This document shows positions 10,244-20,509 of a stretch of 64,000 nt of DNA, piece by piece. The translations under genes and the position numbers were made by a program. The notes under the pieces were generated by a model. That model saw nothing but the letters and a program-made list of their open reading frames with translations, made no database searches and had not been told where the DNA came from. This DNA is from Costus lasius (Eukaryota; Streptophyta; Magnoliopsida; Zingiberales; Costaceae): positions 806,001-870,000 of the forward strand of contig JANVAS020000223.1 in the NCBI GenBank assembly GCA_027563935.2, read 5' to 3'. Numbering within the stretch: position 1 is the first letter of the stretch; every line of letters starts with the position of its first letter.

Positions 10244-12300
10244 GACTGGGTACCACAACCAATGGGGAACAACTATAACAACAGAACATTAAAAGATTAC
10301 TCTGCTCCCTACACTTATGGTTTTCAATCAGGAATTGCTAGGCCCGCTGTTGAGGCCAATAACTTCGAAATAAAACCTGCTCTTCTTTCTATGGTGCAAT
10401 AAAACCAATTTGGTAGTTCTCCTCTTGAGGACCCCAACATGCACCTCTCTATTTTTCTAGAATATTGCGATATGTTAAAAATTAACGGTCTGTCTACTGA
10501 TGCTATCATGTTGCGACTATTTCCCTTCTCTTTGAGGGACAAGGCGAGAGGTTGGTTGCACACACTACCTGCTGCTTCGATAAGAACATAGGCAGAGCTT
10601 TCTCAAGCCTTTCTCTCCAAGTACTTCCCTCCATCAAAGACAATTCAATTGTGGAATCAGATAACAAGTTTCATGCAAAAAGATGGAGAATCCCTATACG
10701 AAGCTTGGGAGAGGTTTAAAGAGCTCCAAAGGATGTGTCCACATCATGGAGTTGAAACTTGGGTTTTGATCCAAACGTTCTACAGCGGTTTGGATTACAA
10801 CATAAGACTTATAGTGGACGCAGCAGCAGGAGGCGCTTTGATGAATAGGAGAGTTGAGGATGCAATGAACCTTCTCGAGGACGTGGCGATTAACCATCAC
10901 CAATGGACATCTGAGAGAGGTACTTCTACCAAGAAGTCAGGTAAGTATGACCTTAACTCTTTGACTGCACTTACGGCTAAGGTGGATAATTTGACTAGAA
11001 ATCTTGACTCTTGGTCTGTTAATTCAATTTATACTAACTCTATTTCTTGTGAGGTCTGTGGAGTTGTAGGTCATGCAGGGGTAGATTGTCAGGCAGGAGA
11101 TGGACAGATGGCTGCGATCAACTCTGAGCAATTGAATGCTGTTGGAAATTTCAACTCTAACAACAACCCTTATTCCAACTTCTACAATCCAGGGTGATGC
11201 AACCACCCAAATTTCTCTTACCGGACAACTCAGCCAATTCAACCTGGACAAGTTCCACCACAACAAGCCCAACCCCCACAAGGAAACTTTAGGCAACCCC
11301 AACAGCACAATTTCAGACCGCCAGGATTTCAGGCTAGGAACTACAATGCGCCACCCGCCACAGCCAAGACCAAATAATGATCCAAATCTGAGCAAGCAAC
11401 TTGAAGGACTTACAGACATGATGAAAATGATGATGACAAGGATGGACTCCCTGGAGACACACAACAAGATGCTAGAGAGTCAGCTAGCCCAGCAAACTAG
11501 CTCATCTTCCAGAGCACCAGGGAAGCTACCATCCCAGCCTGAGGTAAACCCGAGGGAGCATTGCAATGCAATCTCCACTCGAAATGGCAAGCAACTTGAA
11601 GATCCAAAGATGCCGACTAATGATAGGATAGATGAAGTGATACCAGAACCTGTGGAACAACATTCAAATGAAACACTAGTGGCACCTGAACCAGTTGAAG
11701 AGGAGCGGCCCTATGTGGGACCGCCCGCATATAAACCACCGATTCCTTTTCCGCAGAGGCTTGTCAAGGCTAAATTGGACAAGCAGTTTGGTAAGTTTTT
11801 AGAGGTTTTAAAGAAACTTTACATTAACATTCCTTTTGTTGATGCTCTTTCGCAGATGCCGACTTATGCAAAATTCCTGAAAGACATCCTATCAAATAAG
11901 AGGAAGCTAGAAGATCAAGGGACTGTTGCACTTACTGAGGAGTGCAGTGCCATCATTCAGAACAAGCTCCCTCAGAAACTTAAAGACCCAGGCAGTTTCT
12001 CCATACCCTGCCAAATTGGGGAGATGTCCTTTCAGAGAGCTTTGTGTAATCTAGGAGCAAGCGTTAGCCTTATGCCATTTTCACTTTGTAAAAGGCTAGA
12101 CTTAGGAGATTTACAACCAACTAATATTTCCATACAGCTTGCAGATAGATCTATATGCCACCCAGTTGGTATTTTAGAGGACGTACTTGTTAAAGTAGGA
12201 GATTACTTTATTCCTGCTGATTTTATTATTTGGAGATTGACGAGGATGACAGGCTCCCTATCATTATGGGAGACCTTTCCTTGCTACTGCTGGCGCTGTC
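10244..12300 (+). pseudogene. E3 gag and aspartic protease (Athila type), broken
   Basis: From 10244 the frame reads DWVPQPMGNNYNN and then the retrotransposon gag core with GESLYEAWERFKELQ (near 10690), DAAAGGALMN and a zinc knuckle CEVCGVVGHAGVDC near 11050-11090, all typical of Athila gag. Two in-frame stops occur before the longest open stretch (one near 10400, one near 10590), and a stop at 11197 plus a frame change precede the 11.2-12.2 kb part. That part is proline-rich and ends in a retropepsin-like domain; its active site reads NLGASVSLMP near 12055, where the family has DLGAS, so the catalytic Asp is changed. A frameshift near 12229 moves the reading into the next frame. Gag would form the particle and protease would mature it; neither can work here. 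Confidence 0.85.
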
Positions 12301-12795
12301 ATGAATGTCAAGAATGAGAAACTGTCTTTGAACATCTATGGCAACGTTATTCAATTTGACCTAACTGACACTTTGAAAAAACCTCCTCTTGTAGGAACAT
12401 GTTGCAGTATTGACGTCGTGGAGAAGGCTATTCAGTATGTTGAACCCTTCAAGAAAATAGTGGACCCATTGAAGCTTACCTTGACAACCCCCACCGAGAA
12501 TGCCAAAAGCTACAAAGCACACACCACGTTTTGGCATGACAACGCATTGCAAAGAAGGAATTTCATGAGGGAGAGAAAGTACTTTTATTTAATTCAAGAC
12601 TTCGGCTATTCCCAGGAAAGCTTCGCAGTTAACGGCCATCATAATTTGGTGTCATCACAATTTGGACAGAACAAACCGAAAGTTTCACAGTTAATGGGCA
12701 CCGTCTCAAGCACTACTTTGAAAATGAGAGGGTCAAAATAGAGGAAGTCCAAGCTCTTTCAGACCCCCCGGACTTGCAACTTTGAAAACTCTTAT
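12301..12795 (+). pseudogene. E3 protease end fused to integrase C-terminal tail
   Basis: The frame opens with MNVKNEKLSLNIYGN, the normal continuation after the Athila protease, but near 12480 it changes to [12 protein letters not shown], which belongs to the integrase C-terminal region, followed (in another frame, about 12690-12780) by VNGHRLKHYFENERV. RT, RNase H and integrase catalytic domains are missing between them. The sequence after 12795 (CTTGGGAGGCAACCCAA at about 12826-12842) is the conserved post-pol segment of Athila elements. I infer one internal deletion of several kb. Confidence 0.75.
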
Positions 12796-12844
12796 GGTCG
12801 AGCTACCGACCTAAACCTAGCGCTCTTGGGAGGCAACCCAAGTT

Positions 12845-13055
12845 TTTGATTGATTTTAGTTTTTATGCATAGTTTTTCCTTGATTCTAGTTAGCGTTTTA
12901 GACTGTTGATTTCCTTTTCATTTTAATTTTAGTTTTCTAGAGGGGGTCGCTACTAATTTAATGCCTCTTTATGTTGTAGGAGGAAGTTGGAGCACATGGG
13001 AATTTTTCTAGATTTTTCCAGAATTTTCTAAGCTAATCAGTGCAAATCACGGCCT
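12845..13055 (+). other. E3 non-coding spacer after pol
   Basis: T-rich spacer between the pol remnant and the palindrome array. I see no gene or repeat in it. Confidence 0.5.
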
Positions 13056-13407
13056 GGTGAACCCCATGGGGTTCACCCGTGAAGTGCACTATACAGGCGC
13101 TTCCAATTCTGTGACCAGAACGTTTCACGACATGGGGTTCACCAGTATTTCTTTCTGCACAAAACCGATCAGAGGACTTCACGGGTAGGTGAACCCCACG
13201 GGGTTCACCAGTATTCTATCTGCGCAGGAACTATCTAGTGAGCTTCACAGGCAGGTGAACCTCACAGGGTTCACCATCTTTTCGAACTCCAGAAAATATC
13301 CAGTAAGCTTCACGGGTCGGTGAACCCCAGCGGGTTCACCCGTGTTTCTGTTGTATCAGCCCGACCACAGCTACCTTCACGGGTAGGTGAACCCGGGCGG
13401 GTTCACT
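13056..13407 (+). repeat. E3 palindrome array 1 (about 66-bp period)
   Basis: Six units. The core of each is a 22-bp palindrome of the form GGTGAACCC...GGGTTCACC. Intact cores are at 13056-13077 (perfect), 13188-13209, 13254-13275, 13319-13340 and 13386-13407. A half core (the right arm only) fits the expected position near 13122. Spacing is 65-67 bp. The bases just before each core are conserved (CTTCACGGGT-like), while about 30 bases in between differ from unit to unit. Two units have further outer arms (TCACG/CGTGA at 13047-13051 with 13078-13082; CACG/CGTG at 13311-13314 with 13341-13344). Confidence 0.9.
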
Positions 13408-13876
13408 GGAATTTCAACCTACGTTCACTCGAAGCTAGGGCACCACATGCGACTCTTCCGCCGCCGCCTCCTGTGCCGACGAAATCCGCCCAATCGCTCC
13501 GCCTTCTCACCTCCTTAACACATGAAGGCGACTTCCCCCACATCGATCCACGTTTCCCCAAGATCTGGACAGGTTTCATCTCTTCTCTCCAAGATCTCAT
13601 CCCGGATTTTTCGTACCTCCAATTTTTGGAGCTTTTTCCGCGCGATCGTGCCGTCCGCCTATCTTTTGAACACACGAAGGAGATCTTCAAAAGTCTGATC
13701 AAGGTTTCCCTTTCCTCCGCACAAGATTTTTTTTTCAATCGGTTCCAGATTCTCGCCTCACCTGATCTCAAGAGTTTTTCCGCGAACTATCCACCGCTGC
13801 TTCTGTTCCTCCTCTCTGGCCAGTTCTTATTTCATCGACGCTTACTACGCAACTACTTCCAATCTCCTCCACCACA

Positions 13877-15365
13877 ATGCCTCTAAGGACGAAGGCCATG
13901 GCTTCCAAGAGGACTGCATGCCCTCAACAGGCATTGTCAGATTCGTCCGCCACCGACAACGAGGAGTACGAGCCGACGCCTACACCTCCATCTCACCGGC
14001 CATCTTCAGCCAGCATGGATCTTCGTCTCATCATGGACGCACATCGCCAGTCGATCATAGCCATACACCTCTACCCTGAACGAGTTCAGGATCATCTTTC
14101 GCGATGCTGGCCAGGAACAACGCTATCAGTTATTACGTCAGCGTTGAGTTCTCAACACGAGGTATCTTGATAGAGGTACACTGCAGATGCTTGGGATGCT
14201 AGGGGATGTCGACATGATGTACGCCCCAGTGGGTCTGGAGCAGTTCCAGCGTCTATTTTTCTCCCACTTATGTTAGCGTGACGTTGGAGTTCTTGAGTTC
14301 TTTGGAAGTAAAAGCAGATCCTATTCTTGAGGATGACCTAGGGCATTTAACATTTCGATTGGGTAATATCGTACACAGCCTCACTCTTTCACAGTTGCAT
14401 AGTATATATGGTTTTCCGAAGCCATGTGTTCGCAGAGTCCCCACTGAGTTCAGTGAGCAGGGTTTCTGGGGCGCAATTACCAACGAGCACATCTACTCTG
14501 CTCACGTGGCCCGTGCATCTAGCTTATGCAACCCAATGATCAAGTATGTCCACCGCGTGTTGGCCCACACTCTATTTGGCTGTGGTGAGAGTGATGGTAT
14601 GATTCGGCAAACCGAGCTATTTTATCTCTAGTGTATGCTTCACAGTTTCAGAGTGGACTCTGGGTACTATCTGGCAAAGCAATTCAGCCGCGTCGCCCAT
14701 TCTTTGAAGGGGGCGATAGTGATTGGCGGCTTGATCACACCTTTGGCAGTTTCTCTAGGCATCATCCCCTACGGCACATTGGAAGCTACTGGCAGCAACA
14801 GGCTAGACATTGAGTCATGTGTCGCCATGAAGCTGATCATTCACAAGGGCGATTCATATTGCATGATATTCAAAGGGAGCCCATTCTGCCTACCCTTGCC
14901 GAACCTAGAGCGCACATCAGTGAGAGTCCGTGGAAACTGGTGTATCCAGCCAGTTGAGGACGCATAGCCAGATCCCGTCGACACTGCACCAGCAGCACCA
15001 GGCGCCTTTTCCTTTGGTGGCACCTCTTCTCACGATTCTATGATGTCTGTATTGCAGGAAATTAAAGAAGAGTAGCTCCATCAATGGGAGATGATCGATC
15101 ACCTGGACACCACCGTTACCTACATCCAGCAGAACCAATCTTCGCATTGAGAGTCCATGGAAGCACACATACAGGGGCAGCACAAAATGATGGGATCAGT
15201 ATGGGAAAAGCTCTCTGCGTGGATGAGCGCCTCTCCTTCATCAATGAGGAAAATATGGCTCGCATGGACATCTCTTCCGACGAGGAGGCCGAGCCCGACT
15301 ATAGCGCACGTGAGAAAAGCAAGAGCTCCCGAGCATCTGGCTCTCGCTCGCGCAAGCGGAGGTAG
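13877..15365 (+). pseudogene. E3 ATHILA ORF-1-like gene, broken
   Basis: Athila elements carry an extra gene between pol and the 3' LTR. Here MPLRTKAMASKRTACPQQAL starts at 13877, with a low-complexity Pro/Ser N-terminus. The recognisable core runs from 14278 to 14967 in two pieces: LEFLSSLEV, LTFRLGNIVHSLTLSQLHSI, YGFP, YVHRVLAHTLFG, then SLKGAIVIGGLITPLAVSLG. This matches my memory of the ATHILA ORF-1 family (Pfam PF03078). Breaks: the frame is lost near 14170, a TAG at 14629-14631 splits the core, and TAG at 14965-14967 ends it. A further acidic/Ser-Arg-rich ORF (15084-15365) may be its tail. The function of the family is unknown; I see no convincing membrane segment, so I do not call it envelope. 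Confidence 0.65.
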
Positions 15366-15387
15366 CCCCCCCCCCCCCCCCCCCCCA
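15366..15387 (+). repeat. Homopolymer of 22 C
   Basis: An uninterrupted run of 22 C follows directly after a TAG. Such a run is rare in plant DNA and its exact length may be an assembly estimate. Confidence 0.9.
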
Positions 15388-16599
15388 TCAGCATCGACAT
15401 CATCATCCACTCCTCTCACATCATGGTATTGCATAGAGGACTATGCAAACTTTTAGAGTGGGTGAGTTTCCTATACTCCGGTTTCTATTTTCTTCCTGCA
15501 TGTGGCTATTTGACTGTGATCGCTTGACTTTGCTATGTTTGGACAGATATTTTTATTCTGTGATGGATATTCTGGCATTGTATCCTATATGCCATCTTAT
15601 TCGTAGGCCTGGTCCACTTCTTCAGGCCCCACTCTGTGACAGACTTGTATGACATTATTTTTCTTGCTTGTGTCTTTTTCTTGCTTGAGTCCGCACTTTG
15701 TTATGGTTATTATGCTTTTAATTCATGCTGTGTAAATTTTTCCATGAGTTTGAGTTTGCATGTATATGAGTCTTGTCCTATGATGGCTATTTCAAAAATT
15801 TTGAGTTGAATGCATAATTGGGTAGGAATGATCAAAGAATTAAGTCTAGAGTAATACCCCCTTGTTAGAGATACTTTTTGATCATGTCTATTTATACTAT
15901 GATTTTGAAATTTTGTGATTTGGATTGATTTGAGTTGTTCATTAGTGGGTCAAACATTTCTATGATTGTTTAATCAACTCAAGCTTGCAACTTACATGAG
16001 AATCATATTGAGATACACATTCACTTAGTTATTCTTTGAATTCCTTTCTGTTATTGGGGAGACACTACATGCATTCAAAAAGGATGTGTTATCAACTGCT
16101 GATATATAAAAAAAACATCACCTTTAGATTCCTCTACTTGGCACTGCACAAAATTGGCAGTGGTACCGAAGGACATGAGTAGAAATCAAAGGGATGTGAA
16201 GTTGAAATCAATAAAGAGACTACTCTACTTGGCATTGCGAAAAATTGGCAATGGTACCTAAGGTTATGAGTTGAAGTCTATTGCAATAATCAGTGTATCA
16301 TACTCTGATAGAACATTTGAGTTAACCCCAACGATTTGATTAGGAAGGATTGGAATTGCATGAGTGTGGTGTGTAAACTTGATTGAATCCTATGTTTGTT
16401 GCTTACTAGGTCGTTTTTGCATCTAGTTATTGTGGGATCAAACTGTTGAATACTTGAAACAACCATTTACTTGATTTCTCCTGATTAGATCTGGGATTGC
16501 TATCGAATGTTTTTCTAACTTGGATGTATGCCTCAACACAAAAGATTACTCCTATACGCATCTTATATTTCATCTTATTTTATTGCTTGAGGATAAGCA
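15388..16599 (+). other. E3 long 3' untranslated region
   Basis: No credible ORF. It includes a direct repeat with about 84-bp offset (CTCTACTTGGCA... near 16133 and CTCTACTTGGCA... near 16213), each with TTGGCA...GGCA(A/G)TGGTACC. This layout, ending in a purine-rich stretch, is usual for the 3' end of Athila elements. Confidence 0.55.
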
Positions 16600-16621
16600 A
16601 AGATTTAAGTCTGGAGTATTT

Positions 16622-18118
16622 TGATGCCTCGCATTTTGGTAGTAATTTTGATGGTCATTTCATGATAAATCTAGGCTTATTTTGACACTTTTATACTCTT
16701 TATAGGCTTATTTCCTTCATATCTTCATAATCTTCACTTTTTGGTGTTTTTGTGGAATTTCAGGTGAAATCACCCTTTTTTGACGTATTTTGGAGATTCT
16801 AAGGCCATGAGACGATTTCTTATGCGAAAACGAAGCTACACGTCAAATTTGGGCCAAAACAGAGTTAGCCTGAAAAATACGGCCAAGTGAACCCCATGGG
16901 GTTCACCATCCCAGTCACCAGCCAGCAGAACACTCTAGAGAGCTTCACGGCTGGGTGAACCCCATCGGGTTCACCAGATCTCTTGTAAACTGAGAACTGC
17001 ACAGTGAGAAGCACGGCCAGGTGAACCTGGCAGGGTTCACCACGCTTTTTTCACCCAGAATTTCACAGAGGGAATCACGGGCAGGTGAACCCGGCGGGGT
17101 TCACCCGTGATTCCAACCCAGTCGCGAGCGAGACTGAGTTTCACTCGGTTTTTCCCAGATTTCTCACTCGTTTGGAGTCCGAATTTGGCAAGTAAGATGT
17201 CTATGAAAAGCTCTTTCATAGGCGAATGCACAGGAAATAAAAGCCCTAATTTTCTTTCCCTAATTATCGAGTAATCAGGGGACGAGTCGGTGCAGGTGGA
17301 AGAACACGATGACGAGGCAATTTTTGGATATTTTCGGAGATTGAGACACAAGATCATCACTATTTCTTCAGGATTCCGTCGGTTCATCATCTCCTTCCTC
17401 TTAGATTCATTTTCTTGTACTTTCCCTTTCATTAAAAGAGAGATTTTGAGCGTTTCAATGATAATTGTAGCGTAAACCCTATTTCAGGGCTTGGTTGAAG
17501 CCCTTTGATGATTTTGATCGCAAACTTTGTATCTATTTTCGTTATTTGGAATGAATTGTGAGCATATTTTACTTTGACGTATTTATTTCATGATTTTACC
17601 TTGGCCGAGTATTTTCACGTGTAGCCGTTACAACTCATATCGAGAGAAGGATCGTAAGGGTGGAATCTCTTAGTAAAACTTGCGAGACCTCGACACGAGA
17701 GTGCTTGGTCTTCGCTCGAGGATTTCGCAGTCTGCCATAGAACTCATTGGGTTCGTCTTAGAATGATCCACCGCGAGAGTAGGAGGTCGGTCTAAGACGA
17801 ACACCGGGGTGTACACTCGAGAGAGGGCACCTTGTACCCTAGGGCTAGACTCCTTGTGCAAAACCAATAAACCAAATAATTAATATCTTTCTTGTGCGAT
17901 TAAGATTATCATTGTGGTGGAAACCGTAGCCCTGATATCTCTCTCATATTTTCTCTCTATCGTCATAGTCGTGATTGCTTGTTTACGATTTCTGTTTTCG
18001 AAACCACACCTCGATTCACCTAGCTATTAGGACTCGAATTTTCTGGTACTCAACCTTGTTCCCTGTGGGATTTGACATCTTTTATATTACTTCAACATAA
18101 CCATGCACTTGCGGGACA
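16622..18118 (+). repeat. E3 3' LTR (right end approximate)
   Basis: The start TGATGCCTCGCA follows GATAAGCAAAGATTTAAGTC, which resembles the Athila polypurine tract. The LTR contains palindrome array 2 (16886-17105). Near the end, TTCCCTGTGGGATTTGACATC (18059-18079) matches a segment typical of Athila LTR ends. The terminal CA at 18118 is a guess; no second LTR is present to confirm it. Confidence 0.6.
16886..17105 (+). repeat. E3 palindrome array 2, inside the LTR
   Basis: Four cores of the GGTGAACC...GGTTCACC type at 16886-16907, 16954-16975, 17020-17041 and 17084-17105, spaced 64-68 bp as in array 1. The last has perfect outer arms AATCACG/CGTGATT (17073-17079 with 17106-17112). The sequences between cores differ from each other and from array 1. 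Confidence 0.9.
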
Positions 18119-18600
18119 TGTCAGATTTCGCCGAGATGGAGAAGGTGCGATCCAGGGAAGTGTGCCCTCGTGGTATCTACGCACAATGGAGAAGGCTAGG
18201 GTTCAGGGTGTCGGGCAAGAGGTCGACTAGGGTTCAGTAGTCGGGCGAGAGGTCAGCTAGGGTTCAGGCGTCGGGCGAGAGGTCGGCTAGGGTTCTCAGC
18301 GTCGACGAGAAATTTTGGGAAATCTTTTTCGCAGGTTCAGGGTCGGGCGAGAGGTTGGCTAGGGTTATCGGCGTCGGCGAGAAATTTTGTCGCAGATTTA
18401 GGGTCGACGGTGGCATGGGAGAGAGAGAGAGCACGCGGGCGGGGTTTAATGCATTCGGAAAAGTAACCAGGGTTAGCTGTAGCGCTGGGTAACAGGACGT
18501 TAACGGGAGTGGGTAGGCATTGAGATTTGTGCGATCTAACGCGCTTTAAGATTCGAGAAACGGGGTTGCTTAGGAAAGTTTTTCAGTGGAATGTGATTTA
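18119..18600. repeat. 30-bp minisatellite and GC-rich spacer
   Basis: About 18187-18400 holds units of about 30 bp built on CTAGGGTTCAG and GTCGGGCGAGAGGTCG, starting near 18197, 18228, 18258 and 18288, then a longer unit containing GACGAGAAATTTTG that recurs as GGCGAGAAATTTTG. A GA run is at 18420-18433. The remainder to 18600 is moderately GC-rich, with no gene seen. Confidence 0.7.
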
Positions 18601-18626
18601 GCGAAAGAGTAACTTTACTCTTTCGC
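18601..18626. repeat. Perfect inverted repeat followed by A-run
   Basis: GCGAAAGAGTAA and TTACTCTTTCGC (12 bp each) are separated by two bases, then GTAAAAAAAAATAAA. Family unknown. Confidence 0.8.
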
Positions 18627-18951
18627 GTAAAAAAAAATAAAGGGAAATTCAATAAGATAAAATAAAATAAAATAATAATAATAGTAATGATAAATGATAA
18701 TAATCATATAGCTGATGGCTTATTTGGCTGGTGGTTTAGTCATCTATTTGGTGGCTCAAACTTAAATTGACGTCACGTACGACTAAATGTCTGACTCTAA
18801 AATTTTTAAAAAACGTTCTCAATTAAAATAATACTACTGAAAGTCTTAGCGTATCGTAACGAAGTATTGTTTGGAAGATGCATACGTCGACATTTAACGT
18901 CAGGGCGTAGCTTCTCAATATGACGTTATGCTTGTTAAGACTAAAAAACTA
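18627..18951. other. AT-rich spacer, no gene seen
   Basis: Contains A-rich simple sequence (AAAATAAAATAAAATAATAA around 18655-18680) and otherwise nothing recognised. Confidence 0.5.
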
Positions 18952-19526
18952 AATATCCACTAAGCCGTCAAAGGCTGGATATTTCACAAAATTAAAATAT
19001 CCAATAAGCCATTAAGGTCGAATATTCTCTGGAATTAAATACCCAATAAGCCATTGAGGTCGGGTATTTTCTAAATTAAAATATCTAATAAGCCTTTAAG
19101 GTCAGATATTTCTCAAAATTAAATATCCAATAAGCCGTTAAGGCCAGATATTCTTCAAAATCAAATATCCAATAAGCTATTGAAGCCGGGTATTCTCCAA
19201 AATTGAAATATCCAATAAGCTGTCAAGGCCGGATATTTTCCTAAATTCAAATATCCAATAAGCTATCAAGGCTAGGTATTTTCCAAATTTCAAATATCCA
19301 ATAAGTCGTCAAGGCCGAATATTTATCAAATTCAAATGCCCAATAAGCCACTGAGACTGGGTATTTTCTAAAATTAAATATCCACTAAGCCGCTAAGTCC
19401 GGATATTCTCATACCCAATAAGCCGCTGAGGATGGGTATTTTCTAAATTGGAATATCCAATAAGCCGTCAAGGCCAGATATTTTCCTAAAAAATAAATAT
19501 CCAATAACCCATCAAGGCCAGATATT
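18952..19526. repeat. 14-unit tandem array of covarying hairpins (about 43 bp)
   Basis: Left arms start at 18952, 18996, 19038, 19079, 19122, 19164, 19207, 19250, 19293, 19335, 19377, 19411, 19452 and 19497. Each unit reads AATATCC, then about 17 bases (AATAAGCCGTCAAGGC type), then GGATATT, then an A/T spacer. Arms vary together: AATACCC/GGGTATT (19038 with 19062; ATACCC at 19411 with 19434), AATATCT/AGATATT (19079 with 19104). Some units carry one mismatch or wobble. A small inner stem GCC/GGC also exists, and in unit 6 it is GCT/AGC. Confidence 0.92.
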
Positions 19527-19559
19527 CCCAAAATAAATGAGCTGTAGCAAAACTGGATA

Positions 19560-20400
19560 TTAAATTGGCAGAGACTATTTCTTTTTGTCACTTTTTTTTT
19601 TATTTTATTATATCAAATCATGATGCTTATGAATGATATTTTTAGTCTTTCTTCTATTTCGTTGCGTAACATAGATCTCTTAATCAAAGGTACCCCTGAT
19701 TTCACGGATAATTAATAATGAGTGCTTGCACTCATTGGAAGCCAGAACCCATTAAATAAAAAACCTTATAATTTTTTTAAGGTGAATTTGAAAAGGTCAA
19801 TCATATTCAAACATGAAAAAAAATGACCCCATAATTTAAAATCTCAACTGGGCCTTTTAGAGTGTGTTAAATTTCATTATAAGACATTTGTAATAATATA
19901 ATTATATTATTTATTTTTCAGCGGCTTTATAAAGTTAATTTTAATAGTTTCTAAGGAATTTGTTGAAAGAATAATGTAAAAAAAAATAAGTTATACTTTA
20001 TGGCTACTTTTAAATATAGTGTTCTGATTTTAATACTATATTCAATTTGTTCAAAAAAAAATTAAAAGTATTTATGTTATGTTTTCTTAGAAGGAATCCA
20101 TAGCGGAAAGAAAAGAAAGATGCGTCTTTCCGTTCTGGATTTCTTTCAAGGAAACACGGTCTTTAAGATTTAAAACGCCTCTAAAATTTATTTTTCATCC
20201 TTTGCATAAATCGGTTACAATAATTATGAAATAATTTTATTTTCTACTATGAGAAAGTATAGTTTTTGAAAAGGCGGCAAGGAGATAACATTTCACTCAA
20301 TTCCATGTTAATATAATAAAATGTGAATATAATCATGTAACCATAAGTTATCAGTCATACTGTGGTCAAGTAACAAAACAAACAGAGACTAGAGAGTATA
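19560..20400. other. AT-rich 3' flank of NLR relic A (duplicated sequence)
   Basis: No gene. From about 19860 it is closely similar to 54660-55150, and in parts to 42430-42950: GTGTGTTAAATTTCATTA, then ATAATATAATTATATTATT, CTAAGGAATTTGTTGAAAG and GTTCTGATTTTAATACTATA. The duplicated unit of the NLR cluster therefore includes its downstream sequence. Confidence 0.8.
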
Positions 20401-20509
20401 CATAGGCAAGGTACAAGGCTCCACACTTCAGTGGATGCTACTTAGAATGTTTTTCTCTTCTACCTATAGCTCATTACTTGGAACAATCTTGGACAAGGTG
20501 ATCTTTTAG

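Larger units (their letters stand above)
10243..18118 (+). mobile_element. E3: Athila-like Ty3-gypsy element, internally deleted
   Basis: It holds an Athila-type gag and retropepsin, then only the tail of integrase, a non-coding palindrome array, an ATHILA ORF-1-like gene, a long 3' region, a polypurine tract near 16600-16621 and a 3' LTR from about 16622. The gag start and 5' LTR are cut off by E2 at 10242 and presumably lie outside the window. RT, RNase H and the integrase core are absent, so this is a non-autonomous deletion form. The right LTR end near 18118 is uncertain because the expected terminal inverted bases are not clear. Confidence 0.8.

Noticed and set aside
13056..13407. CRISPR-like look: conserved palindromic repeats with variable spacers of similar length
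   Set aside because: The host is a plant, the array is inside a gypsy retrotransposon, the repeats vary, a second array exists in the LTR, and no cas genes are present.
13320..13886. 188-codon ORF before the ATHILA ORF
   Set aside because: Its start lies in the palindrome array, it has low-complexity Pro/Ser/Phe composition, and a competing ORF exists on the other strand. It may be 5' leader sequence of the ATHILA gene but there is no family match.
13877..15365. Envelope gene in the Athila-like element
   Set aside because: The position suits an env-like gene, but I see no signal peptide or membrane segments; similarity is to the ATHILA ORF-1 family.
18601..18640. Helitron 3' end (hairpin near terminus)
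   Set aside because: No CTRR after the hairpin and no matching TC start was found upstream.
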